Source: Hermatobates lingyangjiaoensis (lineage: Eukaryota; Arthropoda; Insecta; Hemiptera; Hermatobatidae). Taken from it: a stretch of 64,000 bases of DNA. The notes below the pieces were generated by a model that saw only the letters and a list, made by a program, of their open reading frames with translations, had not been told where the DNA came from and searched no databases. Numbering within the stretch: position 1 is the stretch's first letter; each line of letters starts with the position of its first letter. The stretch lies in assembly GCA_026182355.1 (NCBI GenBank), contig JAPFBL010000572.1, positions 62,001 through 126,000 of the forward strand, written 5' to 3'. Position numbers and translations under genes: made by a program. Below are positions 10,495-22,111 of this stretch, in pieces.

Positions 10495-10700
10495 ATAAAA
10501 TCAAAGAAAAAAATACAAAAACATACTGCAATATTTCAACATCTTTCGTTATCTGGATGTTTGTGTGTGCAGCTCAGGTAGATAGTAGTGGCAGAAGACA
10601 CGATATTTTGTCTTCTCCTTTCAGCTGAGGCTGCGCTTTGCTGTCCTTTTTGACGGTTAAAACAAAAAATCTGGAGTGCAATTGTTCTTTGTTTTTCTTA
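10495..10700. repeat. Decayed PLE-type tail pair
   Basis: On the minus strand CAGATAACGAAAGATGTTGAAA and ATATTGCAGTATG resemble the D-type core with mutations. A plus fragment with TTTGTTTTTCTTATTTCTG follows about 100 bp later, giving the usual opposed arrangement. Confidence 0.35.
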
Positions 10701-10747
10701 TTTCTGTATTTTTACTTATTATATTTCATATATAATGTATTATGAAA

Positions 10748-11170
10748 TCAGGATTTGGTCAATTTTCTATGTTCAAAATGAAATTCTCAATACCGAAGTT
10801 TCGGTTTTATCTTAAAACATTTTTCATTGGCAAAAGTAAGAATTTTTCAATTATAAAATGAAATTTGGATTATATAAACGAGTCAACAATCTTGACTGGT
10901 CAAAACGAGACTAAAGATATGACGTTACAAAGTAACCTCTACGAGTGAGCAGTGCTGAGGCTTGTAATGTTATCTGATCAGTCCAAGGTTTTGAGCAGTC
11001 AAGATCGCTAATTCGTTTATATAATGTAATTTTTATTTTATAAGTGAAAAAATGGTAACTTCTGCCTGTCAAAAAGGTATAAAATTAGACTGAAACGTCA
11101 ACATTGCGAGTTTTGTTTTAAACCGAGAAAATTAAGCGAATCCCGTCTGCATAATACACCTATTCTATCA
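10748..11170. repeat. PLE family C tail, inverted pair with spacer
   Basis: The minus arm (about 10748-10850) contains TTGGTCAATTTTC, CTCAATACCGAAGTTTCGG and a decayed GCC block. The plus arm (about 11040-11170) contains CTGCCTGTCAAAAAGGTATA, CTGAAACGTCAACATTGCGA and ATCCCGTCTGCATAATACACC. The spacer (about 10880-11035) matches 56921-57025, so this spacer is probably part of a common source element. Family C belongs to the PLE at 62269. Confidence 0.65.
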
Positions 11171-11206
11171 AACTATTGATAAATTATTGAATTTTACGTA
11201 TATGGA

Positions 11207-11805
11207 TATATAACAAGATTTCACAATAAACATGTGAAACGGCAATCAATGTTCTAACCCTTGTAATTATAAAATCCAATGCAAAAATTTCCGTAAGATT
11301 TATATTGCACAAATTAATAAATATTAAAAGGCACGTGTAAAACAACACTAATACAACGTAAGGAGATAGGAAAAAAGTAGGGCCTTTTTCTTGCATATAA
11401 ATAATGAAAATCAACATAATGATTGGACCCGGTGTTGTTAAGAAATATTATCCAATCATCTCTGTTTAAATTTAATAGATCAAATACTATAAGCATTAGT
11501 AACGGTTTGTTCAAACTTCACAGCCCTCACGAGGGCAATAGCCTCATCTAAGAGGGTTCACAGCTAGCGAATAGTTTTCTTACATTTTCTAACTGTACTT
11601 CTTTGGACATCCCTCTCTGGACTATTGTCCTTTTCTATACGTTCACCCTTTTAAAATATCACTCTTCCCTCCCACTCCTCTCAACCCCGCACCAAGATGT
11701 TTCTGTATCTAGTGTTTTATTTGGGTTTTTGACTCTGGCGAAGACCTCTTGTTACGGTTGAAAATGTAGTCTTTTTTGCCCACTTCTTATTGTGGTTGAC
11801 ATTAT
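11207..11805 (+). mobile_element. PLE family A 3' part, decayed endonuclease and tail
   Basis: 11207-11255 is a short minus-strand A tail (ATTTCACAATAAACATGTGA). From about 11260 the plus strand is a decayed version of the GIY-YIG region at 17593: AATGCAAAAATTTCCGTAAG, GGCACGTGTAAAACAACACT and TTTTTCTTGCATATAAAT line up with it. The tail follows: CTCCCACTCCTCTCAACC, ATCTAGTG and TTTTTGACTCTGGCGAAGAC, ending near GTGGTTGACAT. The endonuclease frame is broken by many changes and the tail core is mutated (CTGGCGA, GAAAATG). The form is an inverted tail followed by a 5'-truncated plus copy. Confidence 0.75.
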
Positions 11806-11817
11806 ATATATATATAT

Positions 11818-12062
11818 ACAAAACTAAAGTTTATCGGGACTTGGTCAGTTTTGCATATACTACAGTTGTTGAAATCCACAAATTATTTTTCTTTGTAAAA
11901 TAATTTTCAATGTAATACTTAGTTTTTCGGTTTCAACATTTATACTTCTGCCTATGAAAAGGGTTTTAAATGAAGGCCGAAACGTTGGCAATGAGAGTTT
12001 ATTTTGAACCTGAAGATCTGACCGAGTCCCGATAAACTTTAGTTTTGTTTCTATTCCACAGT
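11818..12062. repeat. PLE family C tail, inverted pair
   Basis: A short minus arm (ACTAAAGTTTATCGGGACTT) is matched by the end of the plus arm (GTCCCGATAAACTTTAGT). The plus arm includes CTGCCTATGAAAAGGGTTTT, CCGAAACGTTGGCAATGAGA and GACCGAGTCCCGA. (TA)n follows on the right at about 12080-12100. Confidence 0.7.
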
Positions 12063-12100
12063 CGATACTTTTATTAATATTATATATATATATATATATG

Positions 12101-13844
12101 AAAGTTTAGGTTACTTTTATTCTTATTTTCAATTGTCGTAAAATTTGATTTGTTTTTGCTAATCTTCTCCGTACGGTTCGCACCCACATGCGATACACTA
12201 ATTACAAGCACTAATTATTATCCCTTTGTATTAGTCGATAGTTCAGTTATAATAGTCGAGATTATTAATGCTGCATCTAGCTGAATGCTTAGACCGATGA
12301 AAATTTGATTTGTATTAACTCATCTTGCTAATAGAATATCTCGCATTATTATTTTTTTTTTCATTTGAATAATAATAACATCAACAACTTTTTTTGAAAG
12401 TTTGAATTTTTTTTAATCCCACACTCTAATATACAAAGTTATAGGAGTATTAATGTAATTGAAATGCAGCAGTAAGGTTTGCCTGATAAATGTGAATTGT
12501 TGAGTTCAATTTCTTTAGAGTTAAAGTTGAAAGGTGTTTTCTAGTCACTGTCTTGTAAGTTAGTTGCAAATACCCTACAAATGTTACAACTTTTTTTAAC
12601 ACACAAATACTTATAGTCTATTTGTTGCAAAATAAGATGATTCTAGTACTTTCTGTTAGTTTTATTTAAAAAAAATATATAACATTTTATTTTCAAATGA
12701 TTAATTAAATATTACTAAAAGCAAAAAAAAACAGAACTGAAAACTGTTATATGTCAAATAATTGTCATTCTAATGCGTAAATCAAAACTAGATTGTTCAA
12801 TGTTCTCTAAAACTTAATTTCATTCCTTCGGACTGATTAGAACAAACAAAACATAACAAAAAAACAGAAACAGAAAGAGAGACAGAGATACATGTTTGAA
12901 AAACCGATCTTATTGGGCCAGGTGACATAAAAATGTTCAATGAATTTCAATACTACAATTACCCTACCTATTCTTCAAAATTTGTTTAAATAAAAACATA
13001 AAAATCATAATATCCCTTATTTTTGATCAACACTTAATTTATATACAACTAATGTAATGTAACTTGTTGTCCCAGGCCCATTGATATTTTTTATTATTAA
13101 GTTAATAAATGTTTATTTTTAATTTTTATTATATAACATTAAATCATTTTTTCATTAATTTTGTTGTGACAAAAAATGAACTAATGTACTATTAAAATTA
13201 AGCATTTTCAAAGTCATTAATATATTTTTTTTATTGAAGTAAATGTTTACCTAATTTTTTATTTGTTTTTTTTCTCATTATAATGGATTATTTTTAAATT
13301 TATTTAGTTTAAGCCACATCTAGAGAGGTTTATAGTATTAGGAATATTCGTAATAATGCATCTATCAGATATAGGTAGTCTATTTTCTTCTCCTTATTCT
13401 GATAATGACAGCTAGTTTGTTTTGTAATATTGATTAGGTAGATCAAGTTACGGGGTTTTAGGTTAAAGTTGAAGGGCTTTTATGATATTAACGTAATACA
13501 GTATCATTGCATTTAGTTTCTGTGCATCCTAATTCATCTAGCTATATCAGTGCTCTAGAAAATTGATGTTATTTTATGGAATATCTATAAAATTCTATAA
13601 TCTTCTCTTTATCTGAGCTAAAATTTTTGAATTTTGACTCAGATTTGATTTTGGATTTTTTCATCACGAAAATTTTTCCTTATTCTATTTCACAATAGAA
13701 TCCTAAAAAACTAATTGCATTAAAATTCCTAACTGTAGTTTGTAATAATGACAAAATTGTTCAGAACTCCAGGCCATGCTGAACATTACAAAAGTTACTT
13801 TATAATGTTATGTAAAATACTATTTTCACTATTATATATCTATA
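12101..13844. other. AT-rich DNA, nothing recognised
   Basis: No gene or transposon end identified; poly-T and poly-A runs only. Confidence 0.5.
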
Positions 13845-14135
13845 TATAAAGATTTCACATAAACACATGAAATAACAATCAATGATCAAACCACAAATGA
13901 AATGGGAAAACAAGACTAAGATCTTAGTCCTGTTTTCCATATATTAAACAGTCCAACAGGACTACTTGTTCACAAAGGAAAGAGAAAAACAGATAAAAAG
14001 TAGTTGGTTTCAGCTACTCAAAGGGACAACTTTTGCCCGATGACGACGAATGTCGAAATATGGTACCGTTGTGAGTCTTTTTCGTGTTGTTCTTATTTGT
14101 TTTTCTCTTTCCTTTGTGAACTATAGATATATATA
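13845..14135. repeat. Family A fragment and D-like tail pair
   Basis: 13845-13940 is a minus A tail that folds back after AAGATCTTAGTCCTGTTTTCC. 13961-14128 is a second pair: TTCACAAAGGAAAGAGAAAA on the left is the complement of TTTTCTCTTTCCTTTGTGAA on the right. Inside the right arm is CCCGATGACGACGAATGTCG followed by AAATATGG, a hammerhead-like core with CCGATGA in place of CTGATGA. Confidence 0.6.
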
Positions 14136-16043
14136 TACTATTCAATCAAATGTCTTCCTTTTACCAGAAAGATTGAATTTTAAATGTCTTAAATTTATAA
14201 AACGATATGAGGTCTTTTATTGTTTTGTGGCAGCTAAATGTGCACAATCACTATGTTAAAATATCACATTTCTGCTATGTAAATCTAATCCACAAATATT
14301 TTGGAAATTTGTAACCTACCTAGCTAGAATAATGTGTTTATGGTTTCACCCACTCTATAAGAAAAAACAAACTGATTTCTGGCCTACACTACCATTAAAA
14401 CATGACTTTTCCATTCTGTTTTCTGCTGGTATTATCTCATTACATGGCCTACTTCCCTTAGCCCAGCGGGACAGCACGCCGAAGCGTCTCTATAACTGAC
14501 AGCCACATGGTAATTGGATGGTTTATCCCACTTACGTTTAGCTCCGTAAATACTTGGCCGCCTCCCTGAAAGTGGACAAATTAAAATATGGTCCACTATT
14601 TTACCTCTTGATAATTGTAATTATTTTGAGAAATTTAAATAATCTGTTGTTCTTTTTCGAATGTAAAACTTCTACCAGGTACACAATAAATAAACGTTAC
14701 CTCATGAAATAGTATGAGAAAGTTTAAAAGGTAACAACAAACCCTGGTTGCTCTGAAAATCATTTAAAGTTAGGAGATATAGAGATAAGAGTACTTGAAA
14801 GGTTTTTTTTTAAGAAATTTACAACATTAATGTTTTTAGTTTTAAAAAAACTGCTAAACTTAATGCTTCTGACAAATGTTTACTTAATATCAAGTGTCGA
14901 GGTCTCAAACTATTCTTCTAAATTGTGTACGTACTAAATCTTTCTGACTACCAATATTTGCTTTGAATAAACCATAAATGATGAACCTCACCTTCATCAC
15001 TCCATACTGTCATCTTTGTTATTACAACTAAATCCATAATTTATGTTACCGCAATATTATAATAATATTTTCATTCTTTTCATTATTTAATATTGCCTAG
15101 TTAAAATATAATTTATCAAAATTTACTAACTCTTAACACTTATTATCGAAGCATTTCATTATGGTTTCAACTCGTAGAAGTTGCATAGTTGTATGAATTA
15201 AATATCATTGTGTTTCATACACGCGTCAAATGATGATCTATATAAATACTGTATAAAAGTATTTACTGTATAAAAGTATTCGTAAGTTAAGGATGGATTA
15301 GTTTTATTGCATGCAATCCTTAATCATCAATACGTAAGCCTTAAATTGTCATCTCCATGACACATTCATGAACGCATTTAATGTTCTGAAGATGGATTCT
15401 ACGTAAATTCCATGGTTGCTTCAGTTTTTCAGTGATTGAAGCCAAAGTTCTGCTTTGAAGTTGTCTTCCTTTTAACATAATCAGACAGCTCCTTCCTTGA
15501 AAAGCTTTAGAAGCAAACTTATTCATATTCTTTCCAAATTAAATCCTTTCTCTATTCTTGCAGTTTAATTTAAAATATTTTTTTTGTTTTTCAGCAAGAT
15601 TATTTGAGTAGGGGGGAATTAGTGGGTACAAACTTAATAAAATAACATTTTGGAAATTTCAAAAATGAAAAAAGATATAGCACATATTTTTATTGAAAAT
15701 AAATTTCTTTCTAATTATTTTTTATGAAAAAGAAGAAGAAAAAGTTTGTTTATGACTGAACCATAAAAAAAAAACCTTTATAATGGTTATTAGAAAAAAA
15801 ATATTTTATCTTCGCTGTGGCGAATTAATGAGTTCAATTATTAATTTGACCTACCCAAAGCCTTCCTCCGGCTTAATCGAAATGAATATATAATTTTAAG
15901 GGGATTATGAAAGTCACTTGGGAATACATAGCTAGTAGATAGATCTGCAGATGAAGTTGTTATGAATATTCATAATTCAGGTTTTTGTTATTCATCATCA
16001 ATGAATGAAGGTATGCTGGTAAATGTTTAGTTGTATAAAAGTA
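14136..16043. other. AT-rich DNA with two richer patches
   Basis: 14440-14580 is more GC-rich (CCCAGCGGGACAGCACGCCG) and may be an old SINE. 15341-15526 contains an open minus frame of 61 codons with near-normal composition but no family I recognise. The rest is featureless. Confidence 0.4.
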
Positions 16044-16056
16044 CTAGCAAACGTAC

Positions 16057-16069
16057 CCGTCTTTGACGG
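16057..16069 (-). other. Helitron 3' terminal hairpin
   Basis: CCGTC (16057-16061), TTT, GACGG (16065-16069) on the plus strand form a perfect 5-bp stem 9 bases from the terminal CTAG at 16044-16047. Confidence 0.75.
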
Positions 16070-16159
16070 AATCAAAAGTTCTATTATACTTGGCATTTCA
16101 AAATACCAATTATAGTATTATACTAATACTATAATTAGAAATTATAGCATAGTAGAAAA

Positions 16160-16850
16160 TACCATTAGTACAGTGTTAAATAAATGCCTCTGTATACACC
16201 ACATTAGCTGTCTGTCCTTCAGGTTCACGGAAGAACAAACAGTTGGAACCTGTGACTCTTGAGCAAGTATACTATAGTTGACCATGTGAGAAAAACTTGG
16301 TCTCGCTAACTTGAATTCCTGCGTTAGATAAAGTCTCCCTTTGCGACTTAGTTAACGTCATTACGAAATAGACTCTGGCAGGACTTTGCAATCATTTCAA
16401 CGGAAACAGACAGTGGTTCGGAATCAATGATATGTGTGGTATACACACAGACTCCCCAATACCACATCCAGTCATTATGTCCGCCTCTATGGCATATCTG
16501 TGTAGAGCACGAACTCAGAGTCGTGTCCCGTTGCACAGTTTTGGGGCACTCATGTTTCGTAACATGACATTTGTTACTGCTACTAAATTGCAACATGATT
16601 GGTGCTCCTACTTTAAGTTTTTACTCATGAGCAGGCTGTCCAGGAGAAATAAATTCGGAGTCAAGAAATTCATGTAGATAATGAACTGCTTCTTCATCAC
16701 TAATCCAATCTCTTTACTGACTTGTAAGTTCTTTCCTCGGTATGATATAGCGTAAGAACTTGTTTGTTGATTTTTCCTGCCTGTTCATATTAAGAGTTGA
16801 GAATTGCTCGTTTACAAAACTATTTATTCGTAATAGATAGTACATCCTCA
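16160..16850 (-). pseudogene. Helitron helicase (Pif1-like) C-terminal remnant
   Basis: Helitron transposases join a Rep nuclease to a 5'-3' helicase. Here only the last helicase motifs remain. In minus-strand order I read EERTYKSVKRLD, ISDEEAVHYLHEFLDSEF, KLKVGAPIML, MLRNMSAPKLCNGTRL, ALHRYAIEADIMTGCGIGE, SVCIPHISLIPNHCLFPLK, MTLTKSQRETLSNAGIQ, FFSHGQL and YTCSRVTGSNCLFFREP. LCNGTRL, the TKSQ..TL block and SHGQL..CSRV are typical Helitron helicase signatures. There are frameshifts near 16720 and 16600 and stop codons after GTRL, after FPLK and after HGQL. It is dead. The TKSQRE segment has R in place of the usual G. Confidence 0.85.
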
Positions 16851-17322
16851 ACTCTGGGAAACACCTTTTCAAAGATGTCAAATACGCAATATATTCATAT
16901 GCTCCAATGAAATTAAAATCAACAACAATACCTACTTGCCACAGCTGTGTATTTTCAAAACAAACTTGTCTGTGAAGTTAGGAAAATACGCTTAATGCCT
17001 ATAACTTCGTTTCTGTACTGAATTATGAATCTATTTAGAGCCCGTATTTTAAATTAGGCATACACAAATCCAGTGTCAAAGTTTCAGCTCACCATGTTTT
17101 ATGGTGGCTGAGTTTATTTGTGACAAAGTTTTGCGGACAAACCGACAGAAATTTTTCTAAGGGTGGATTCGGTTTCTCCAATGTATGAAACGTAAAGAAA
17201 AGTTGAAATGAGTCAGTTCTAAGCAATGTACAGACAAAATCATTATTTTATTTATAAAGATTGTATTATTTTTGAAGTATTTTCTGTATCGTAGAGAAGG
17301 AGAATATTTGTGGGGAATGATG

Positions 17323-17490
17323 TAGGTTAGGTTGGAGCCGTGGTAGTTACTGCGTCGACACGAGCGGGCACATCGCAGTCCTCTTAACTAGTCTTGACAC
17401 CCGCATTCCCTTTGGCAATCAGCCACTCACTACCAAGCGCACTGAAATAAACACTGTTTCATTTAAACAGGCCTTGATTTAACATTCCCC
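17323..17490 (-). repeat. GC-rich repeat with AACCTAACC tail, possible SINE
   Basis: On the minus strand a GC-rich block (GACTGCGATGTGCCCGCTCG, GTAACTACCACGGCTCC) ends in AACCTAACCTAC. The same kind of tail ends the SINE at 53292. No clear A and B boxes are seen, so the class is uncertain. Confidence 0.35.
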
Positions 17491-17592
17491 CGACATACCT
17501 GCTTTTGCTTAAAATATACCCAGCCTAAACAGCTCAAACTAAAAACAAACGTAACTTTTTACTCCTAATATAATACAACCTAAATAACAAAG

Positions 17593-17910
17593 TGCAAAAA
17601 TTGCCATAAAATTTATATTGGTCAAACTGGTAAATCATTAAAGACACGTGTAAAACAACATTAATACAACGTAAGTAGACAGGAAAAAATTAGTGCCTTA
17701 TTCTTGCATATAAAAAATGAAAATCATCATATTGATTGGACAGGAGCTAAATTTATTACCTATGAAAAATCAATGTTGTTAAGAAATATTATTGAATCGT
17801 CTCTAATTAAATTTAATAGATCAAATATTATAAATATTAGTAACGGTTTCTTCAAACTGGATACTTTCGTTACGAGGGCAATAGCCTCTTCTAAGAGGGT
17901 TGACAGCTAG
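17593..17910 (+). pseudogene. GIY-YIG endonuclease domain, PLE family A
   Basis: In PLEs this C-terminal domain nicks target DNA for priming. The frame starts at CKNCHKIYIGQTGKSLKTR followed by VKQH. This shows the CxxC pair, the YIG half of the GIY-YIG motif and the conserved Arg; the GIY half upstream is lost. One stop codon follows VKQH (TAA). The frame then continues YNVSRQEKISALFLH, IKNENHHIDWTGAKF, SMLLRNIIESSLIKFN with the likely catalytic Glu, NISNGFFKLDTF, and ends at TAG (17908-17910). Family C and E endonucleases in this window align with the ESxLIK region. It is inactive because of the stop and truncation. Confidence 0.85.
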
Positions 17911-18077
17911 CGGATAGTTTTTTACTCTTTCTTACCGTACTCCTTTGTTTCCCCAAACATCCCTTTCTGGACATTAGTCCTTTCCTGCGCTTTCACCCTT
18001 TTAAAATACCACTCTTCCAAACTCTTATCAACCCCTCACCAGATGTTTTCTGCATCTAGTGTTTCAGTTGGGTTTTT

Positions 18078-18120
18078 GACTCTGACGAAGACCGCTTGTT
18101 ACGGTTGAAAGATCTCAGTC
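18078..18120 (+). ncRNA. Hammerhead-like motif, family A, in 3' UTR of PLE
   Basis: GACT, CTGACGA, stem II with ACCG/CGGT, GAAA, GATC, TC, AGTC. Here the base before the predicted cut is C, the preferred residue, whereas other A copies have T. Its place 170 bp after the endonuclease stop fixes its position in the source element. Confidence 0.65.
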
Positions 18121-18159
18121 TTGTTTTCCCATTTCTTATTGTGGTTTGATCATAACCTA

Positions 18160-19515
18160 AGTGCATTGCCGATTGGAATAATAGCGGTGTAGACATACTG
18201 TTTTCTGTTTGTACCAATAGTTAGGTTGGTTACTGTAACTGAGTTTTCTTAAAGTATAAATTACTCCTACATTAGACTATTTGGATTGGTATATGGTGTA
18301 GTTCCTTCAAACACTGCTCCCCGGTATATCAACTTCATTTTAATTTGTTCACCATATTTGTAAAACTATTTTAAACTAAACCCAGTGAAGTCGTAAAGTT
18401 GACTGTCAATTAACACCTAGAAATGAATGTTGCCCATCTCATAAAATTAGACTCTGTTAACTAAGTAACGTCTGGGAAACTTATACAGTGATGATTGTAT
18501 TGGAGAGGTAGATAATAATAAAGGATAATAGATAACATTGAAAGTATCTTTACTTTTTTTAAGTATTTTCTTAACAGTTTTTCTAATAGTAGAATTATCT
18601 ATTTGAACAAATTAACCTAAATTGTGTTTCATAAATCAGTTATAACATTTTTAATAGTTTGCAAATCTATTTGTCAGTTTGGCAATTTTTTTTAACAAAA
18701 TTACGGTATCAACTTGTAAAAAAATTTTACATTCTGTATAAAATTAAAAAAGTAATATATTTAATTTAAAGAACATCGGTGTGTTACAATTGTGCACTAT
18801 TGCTTAAATTACTGCGGTGAGTCAGGTACTGTAGCAAAGACCAAAAGCAATACTAACAAAGTAGGAGAAATCGGTAGTCTTAGTAAATGGCAAACTTTGG
18901 AGTAAAGAGAGTAGTGAGTAGTGTTGAAAATAAGCAAAAAAAAAAGACAGAGAGTATGACTTTTCATGTGTTAGGGTATTTAAATGAATACATAGTAACG
19001 ATGAAGAGCCAAATGATAAAGACGGAAATACCCAGAGGGAGAGATAAATATTTGAATGACATTAACCAAAGGAGGGGGCGACTGGAATAAATACCGATGA
19101 AATATTTGAGGGCTAAATGTTCAAAAGTCACACTCTGTGCGGTTAAGATCAATTGGAAACTCATTTAAATCGGTTGAATAGTTGACACGATGGTAAGGCT
19201 TGCTCCAGACGTATTGATTCTACTCTTGTGAAGCACAGTTTATAAGATTTCCTTGAGGTGAAAGCCGCAACACTAGATTACGTGCCTCTGGCCCATTCTC
19301 TCAAGTACGAACTTTGCTCATTTAATATCCAACAGCTTCATTATTTTGTTAATTGACTCTTTTTTTTTTCTTAAACAAAATTAATTTAAACTTTTACATT
19401 AGTGTTTGGGAATCCCACAACCAAAAAAAAAACTAGAAAATGAAAAAAAAACTCCTTATTACTTCTTACGGAGTTTATAGTCTAAGTGACTTTGACTACA
19501 GATATTTCTATCTTG
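18160..19515. other. AT-rich DNA, nothing recognised
   Basis: An open plus frame at 18887-19090 (67 codons, Lys-rich) has no recognisable family and starts without supporting context; I do not call it. Confidence 0.5.
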
Positions 19516-20163
19516 ATACCATCTTTTTCCAAAAATAAGACACTGTCTGACTAAATTTTTAAGTCCAAAATACGTGCTAGGGCTTATTTTTTGGGGAGGG
19601 CTTCAAGTACAATAAGTAGATTTATATATTTTTGTTAATACATATTTATGTACAGAAATTTAAATTTATTCACTTACAGTGATGTCCGTTTTCCTTTTTT
19701 GTACTAGACGGAATAACTCTTTCTATTTGTATCGGTGGTTAAAAATCACTTTATAATTAAATAAAATTATGTGTAGACTTACAAGACTGAAATGCACAAA
19801 CTCGTAAATTCTATGAGTCACTCCATGAGACTCCTGTCTTATGTTGTATTATTAAGATAAATTCTACTTTTTCAATTTCAGGAATTAATTTTGACACATA
19901 TCCTGTGCATTGTTTAAAACAAACTGTGGAGGTAAAGAAGGAATTTTCTTTAAAATATTTTCTTCTAAACAATTCTCTGATATATTAGGGAAGCTAGGGA
20001 TACCTACTAAAGTCAACAGCATTTTTTTAACGAATTATACCTTTCACATTATTTTAACTAGAGCTTATTTTCGGGGAAGGGCTTATATTCAAAAAAGTCC
20101 CGAAAATCACTCTAGGGCTTATTTTCGGGGAATGTGTTATTTTTGGAAAAAGAGGGTAGGTAT
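19516..20163. mobile_element. MITE / non-autonomous DNA transposon
   Basis: Imperfect terminal inverted repeats: left ATACCATCTTTTTCCAAAAA then TAAGACAC; right GTGTTATTTTTGGAAAAAGA then GGGTAGGTAT. Inside each end are repeats of AGGGCTTATTTTCGGGGA (about 19588, 20062 and 20113). This motif set is widespread in animal genomes as a short DNA element. I cannot name the superfamily with certainty. The internal open frame at 19910 is not meaningful. Confidence 0.65.
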
Positions 20164-20169
20164 TATAAT

Positions 20170-21290
20170 CTATTTTTATTGTTCACTGAGTTACCAAAAA
20201 TGTTCCGCAACTCTAACCATCCAGGGATTATAGTGGTTCTTAATGACATCAGTAGTTTTGTATTAAAATTGAGCAATTATTGAACTTTTATCATGCCGAG
20301 AAAAGAAAATTGTGAACACAGCATTTCTTTTGACCGAAACGAAACTACTTTTTGGTGCTACTTAATAGTATCTATTGAAATGAAAAAAAACCTGAGAAAC
20401 AATTAAATGGGGTAAAACTGAAGAAGCTCCTTAGATTAAAGTCCAGTAATAATAATCACAGCATCAGATGATGCAGTCGGTATTAATAATGAAATAATAT
20501 TTGCAATGATAAATACTACATGATAAAGCATTTCATTTGAATTGAACTACTGCAATCTCATCTACTCCAGCAATCTGAAACTCAGCTTCGAGTTACCTTA
20601 CCCTTTTTATTTATCCGATGTGAATACATTACCTTCTTTCAAGAAAATCTACTGAAATAACTTTATCAAACAGTAAAATGCCTTAAATAATAACTTCATG
20701 TGCATTTAATGAGTCAGTTTGAGAAGCTACAAGAATAGTATTGTTTTTATACAAAAACAAAAAACCAAAAATATATGGTAATATAATTATGATTTAATAG
20801 ATATTTTACTCTTTCATTCGGTTGCGATAAAAAATAAATTGTTTACTTAAAATCTTCTAATTAATTAAATGATCAAATAAAATTAAATAAAATAAATGTA
20901 ATTTATTTAAATGTAATATTACTTTAAGAAGTTATATTAATAAATAAATATTTATATTACTTCGTTACGCAATAATGTGCTTGAGATCAAAAACAAAGCT
21001 TGAAGTGGGTATTTTAAATTGAAGTCATCTCAAATTGATTTTCAATTCATAAAGTTAAAAAGAGGTTTTATATATTAAAAAAAAGGTCTATTTATTACAG
21101 TTTCTTTTTTATATATAAAAAATTCTGAGAAACAACCCTTAATTGTTTTTGCAAATATATGTACATTACTAGTACATATTAAACATTGATATTAAACACC
21201 ATATTATCATTCAAATTCGTCATATGTCCGACTGGTTACGCATGTCAACAACTACGATTCGTGACGTGTGATGGATTTGTATATATATAA
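20170..21290. other. AT-rich DNA, nothing recognised
   Basis: No coding frame or repeat family recognised. Confidence 0.5.
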
Positions 21291-21294
21291 TATA

Positions 21295-21478
21295 TAAAAA
21301 GATTTCACATAAACACGTGAAATAACAATCAATGATCAAACCACAATAAGAAATGGGAAAACAAGACTAAGATCTTTCAACCAGTTGGGTTTTTGACTCT
21401 GACGAAGGCCGCTTGTTACGGTTGAAAGATCTTAGTTTTGTTTTCCCATTTCTTATTGTGGTTTGATCATTGATATAT
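21295..21478. repeat. PLE family A tail, inverted pair
   Basis: A minus arm (from AAGATTTCACATAAACACGT to CTTTCAACC) breaks off just before its stem II loop and joins a plus arm (AGTTGGGTTTTTGACTCTGA to TTGATCATTGAT). Only the plus arm has a full hammerhead pattern. (TA)n follows at 21474-21495. Confidence 0.8.
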
Positions 21479-21496
21479 ATATATATATATATATAT

Positions 21497-21715
21497 TTCG
21501 AATAAAATGAAAGGTCTGTATGGACAATAAAAACTTTAACAAATAGGAAAGAACACAGAAAGCCACTACAGAACTCAGTTCGATATTTCAACAGCCGTCG
21601 TCATCGGGAAGAAGTTCGAAGTACTCGCGTTGCGAAGCAAACTGTTGTTTGCTTGGAACAGTTTGCTCCAAGTACTTCGCACTTCTTCCCGATGACTTTC
21701 GGATTCTTTTTTTAA
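21497..21715. repeat. D-like tail, inverted pair
   Basis: On the minus strand CCCGATGACGACGGCTGTTG precedes AAATATCGAACTGAG, a hammerhead-like core with CCGATGA. A short plus arm (ACTTCGCACTTCTTCCCGATGA) follows after AAACTGTTGTTTG. The core differs from family D by U4 to C. Confidence 0.55.
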
Positions 21716-22111
21716 TTATATTTGAACTGAACTAATAAATAATTTTTAAAAAATAAATAAATCAGTGAACTTTTTTTATAAATGTCAAAAAGTTGAACAT
21801 AAAAGTTGAAAAAACATGATCATGATAACAAAATGGTTAGGTCATGCATACTGTCATTTCATTGATGTGATACTGTGTTTGAAAAATTCACGTCAGGCAT
21901 AATTTCATTCCACACACGCGGCACTCGTTCAAGTAGTGAACGACACCCACTTTAAGAAACGCCTGCCTCTGAATATTAATGGCAGATTCGGCTTAACAGA
22001 GCTACGATATAATTGAAATATTTCAGCCATAAATATTAATATATGTTTATAAGTGTTAATAAGAGTGATTAAGCCGTAATTAAATTGTACAAAGCACATT
22101 ATTCTTTAATT

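Larger units (their letters stand above)
16044..17180 (-). mobile_element. Helitron, 3' part
   Basis: Read on the minus strand, a decayed Rep/Helicase C-terminal region is followed by non-coding DNA and a Helitron-type 3' end: hairpin CCGTC-AAA-GACGG, then GTACGTTTG, then CTAG at 16044-16047, with T as the next host base. Helitrons insert between A and T and end in CTRR, which fits. The upstream limit near 17180 is uncertain; I place it where the helicase-side sequence loses similarity to anything I know. Confidence 0.75.
17580..18155 (+). mobile_element. PLE family A 3' end, 5'-truncated
   Basis: This copy links the A tail to a Penelope-like element. Order: GIY-YIG endonuclease (17593-17910), about 120 bp of 3' UTR including TTTCACCCTTTTAAAATACC, a hairpin CACCAGATG...CATCTAGTG (about 18036-18062), the hammerhead-like motif (18078-18120), and the distal end TTCTTATTGTGGTTTGATCA (about 18150). 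No (TA)n borders it. The reverse transcriptase part is missing. Confidence 0.85.

Noticed and set aside
15341..15526. 61-codon minus frame with moderate composition
   Set aside because: No family recognised and no splice signals; left as unassigned.
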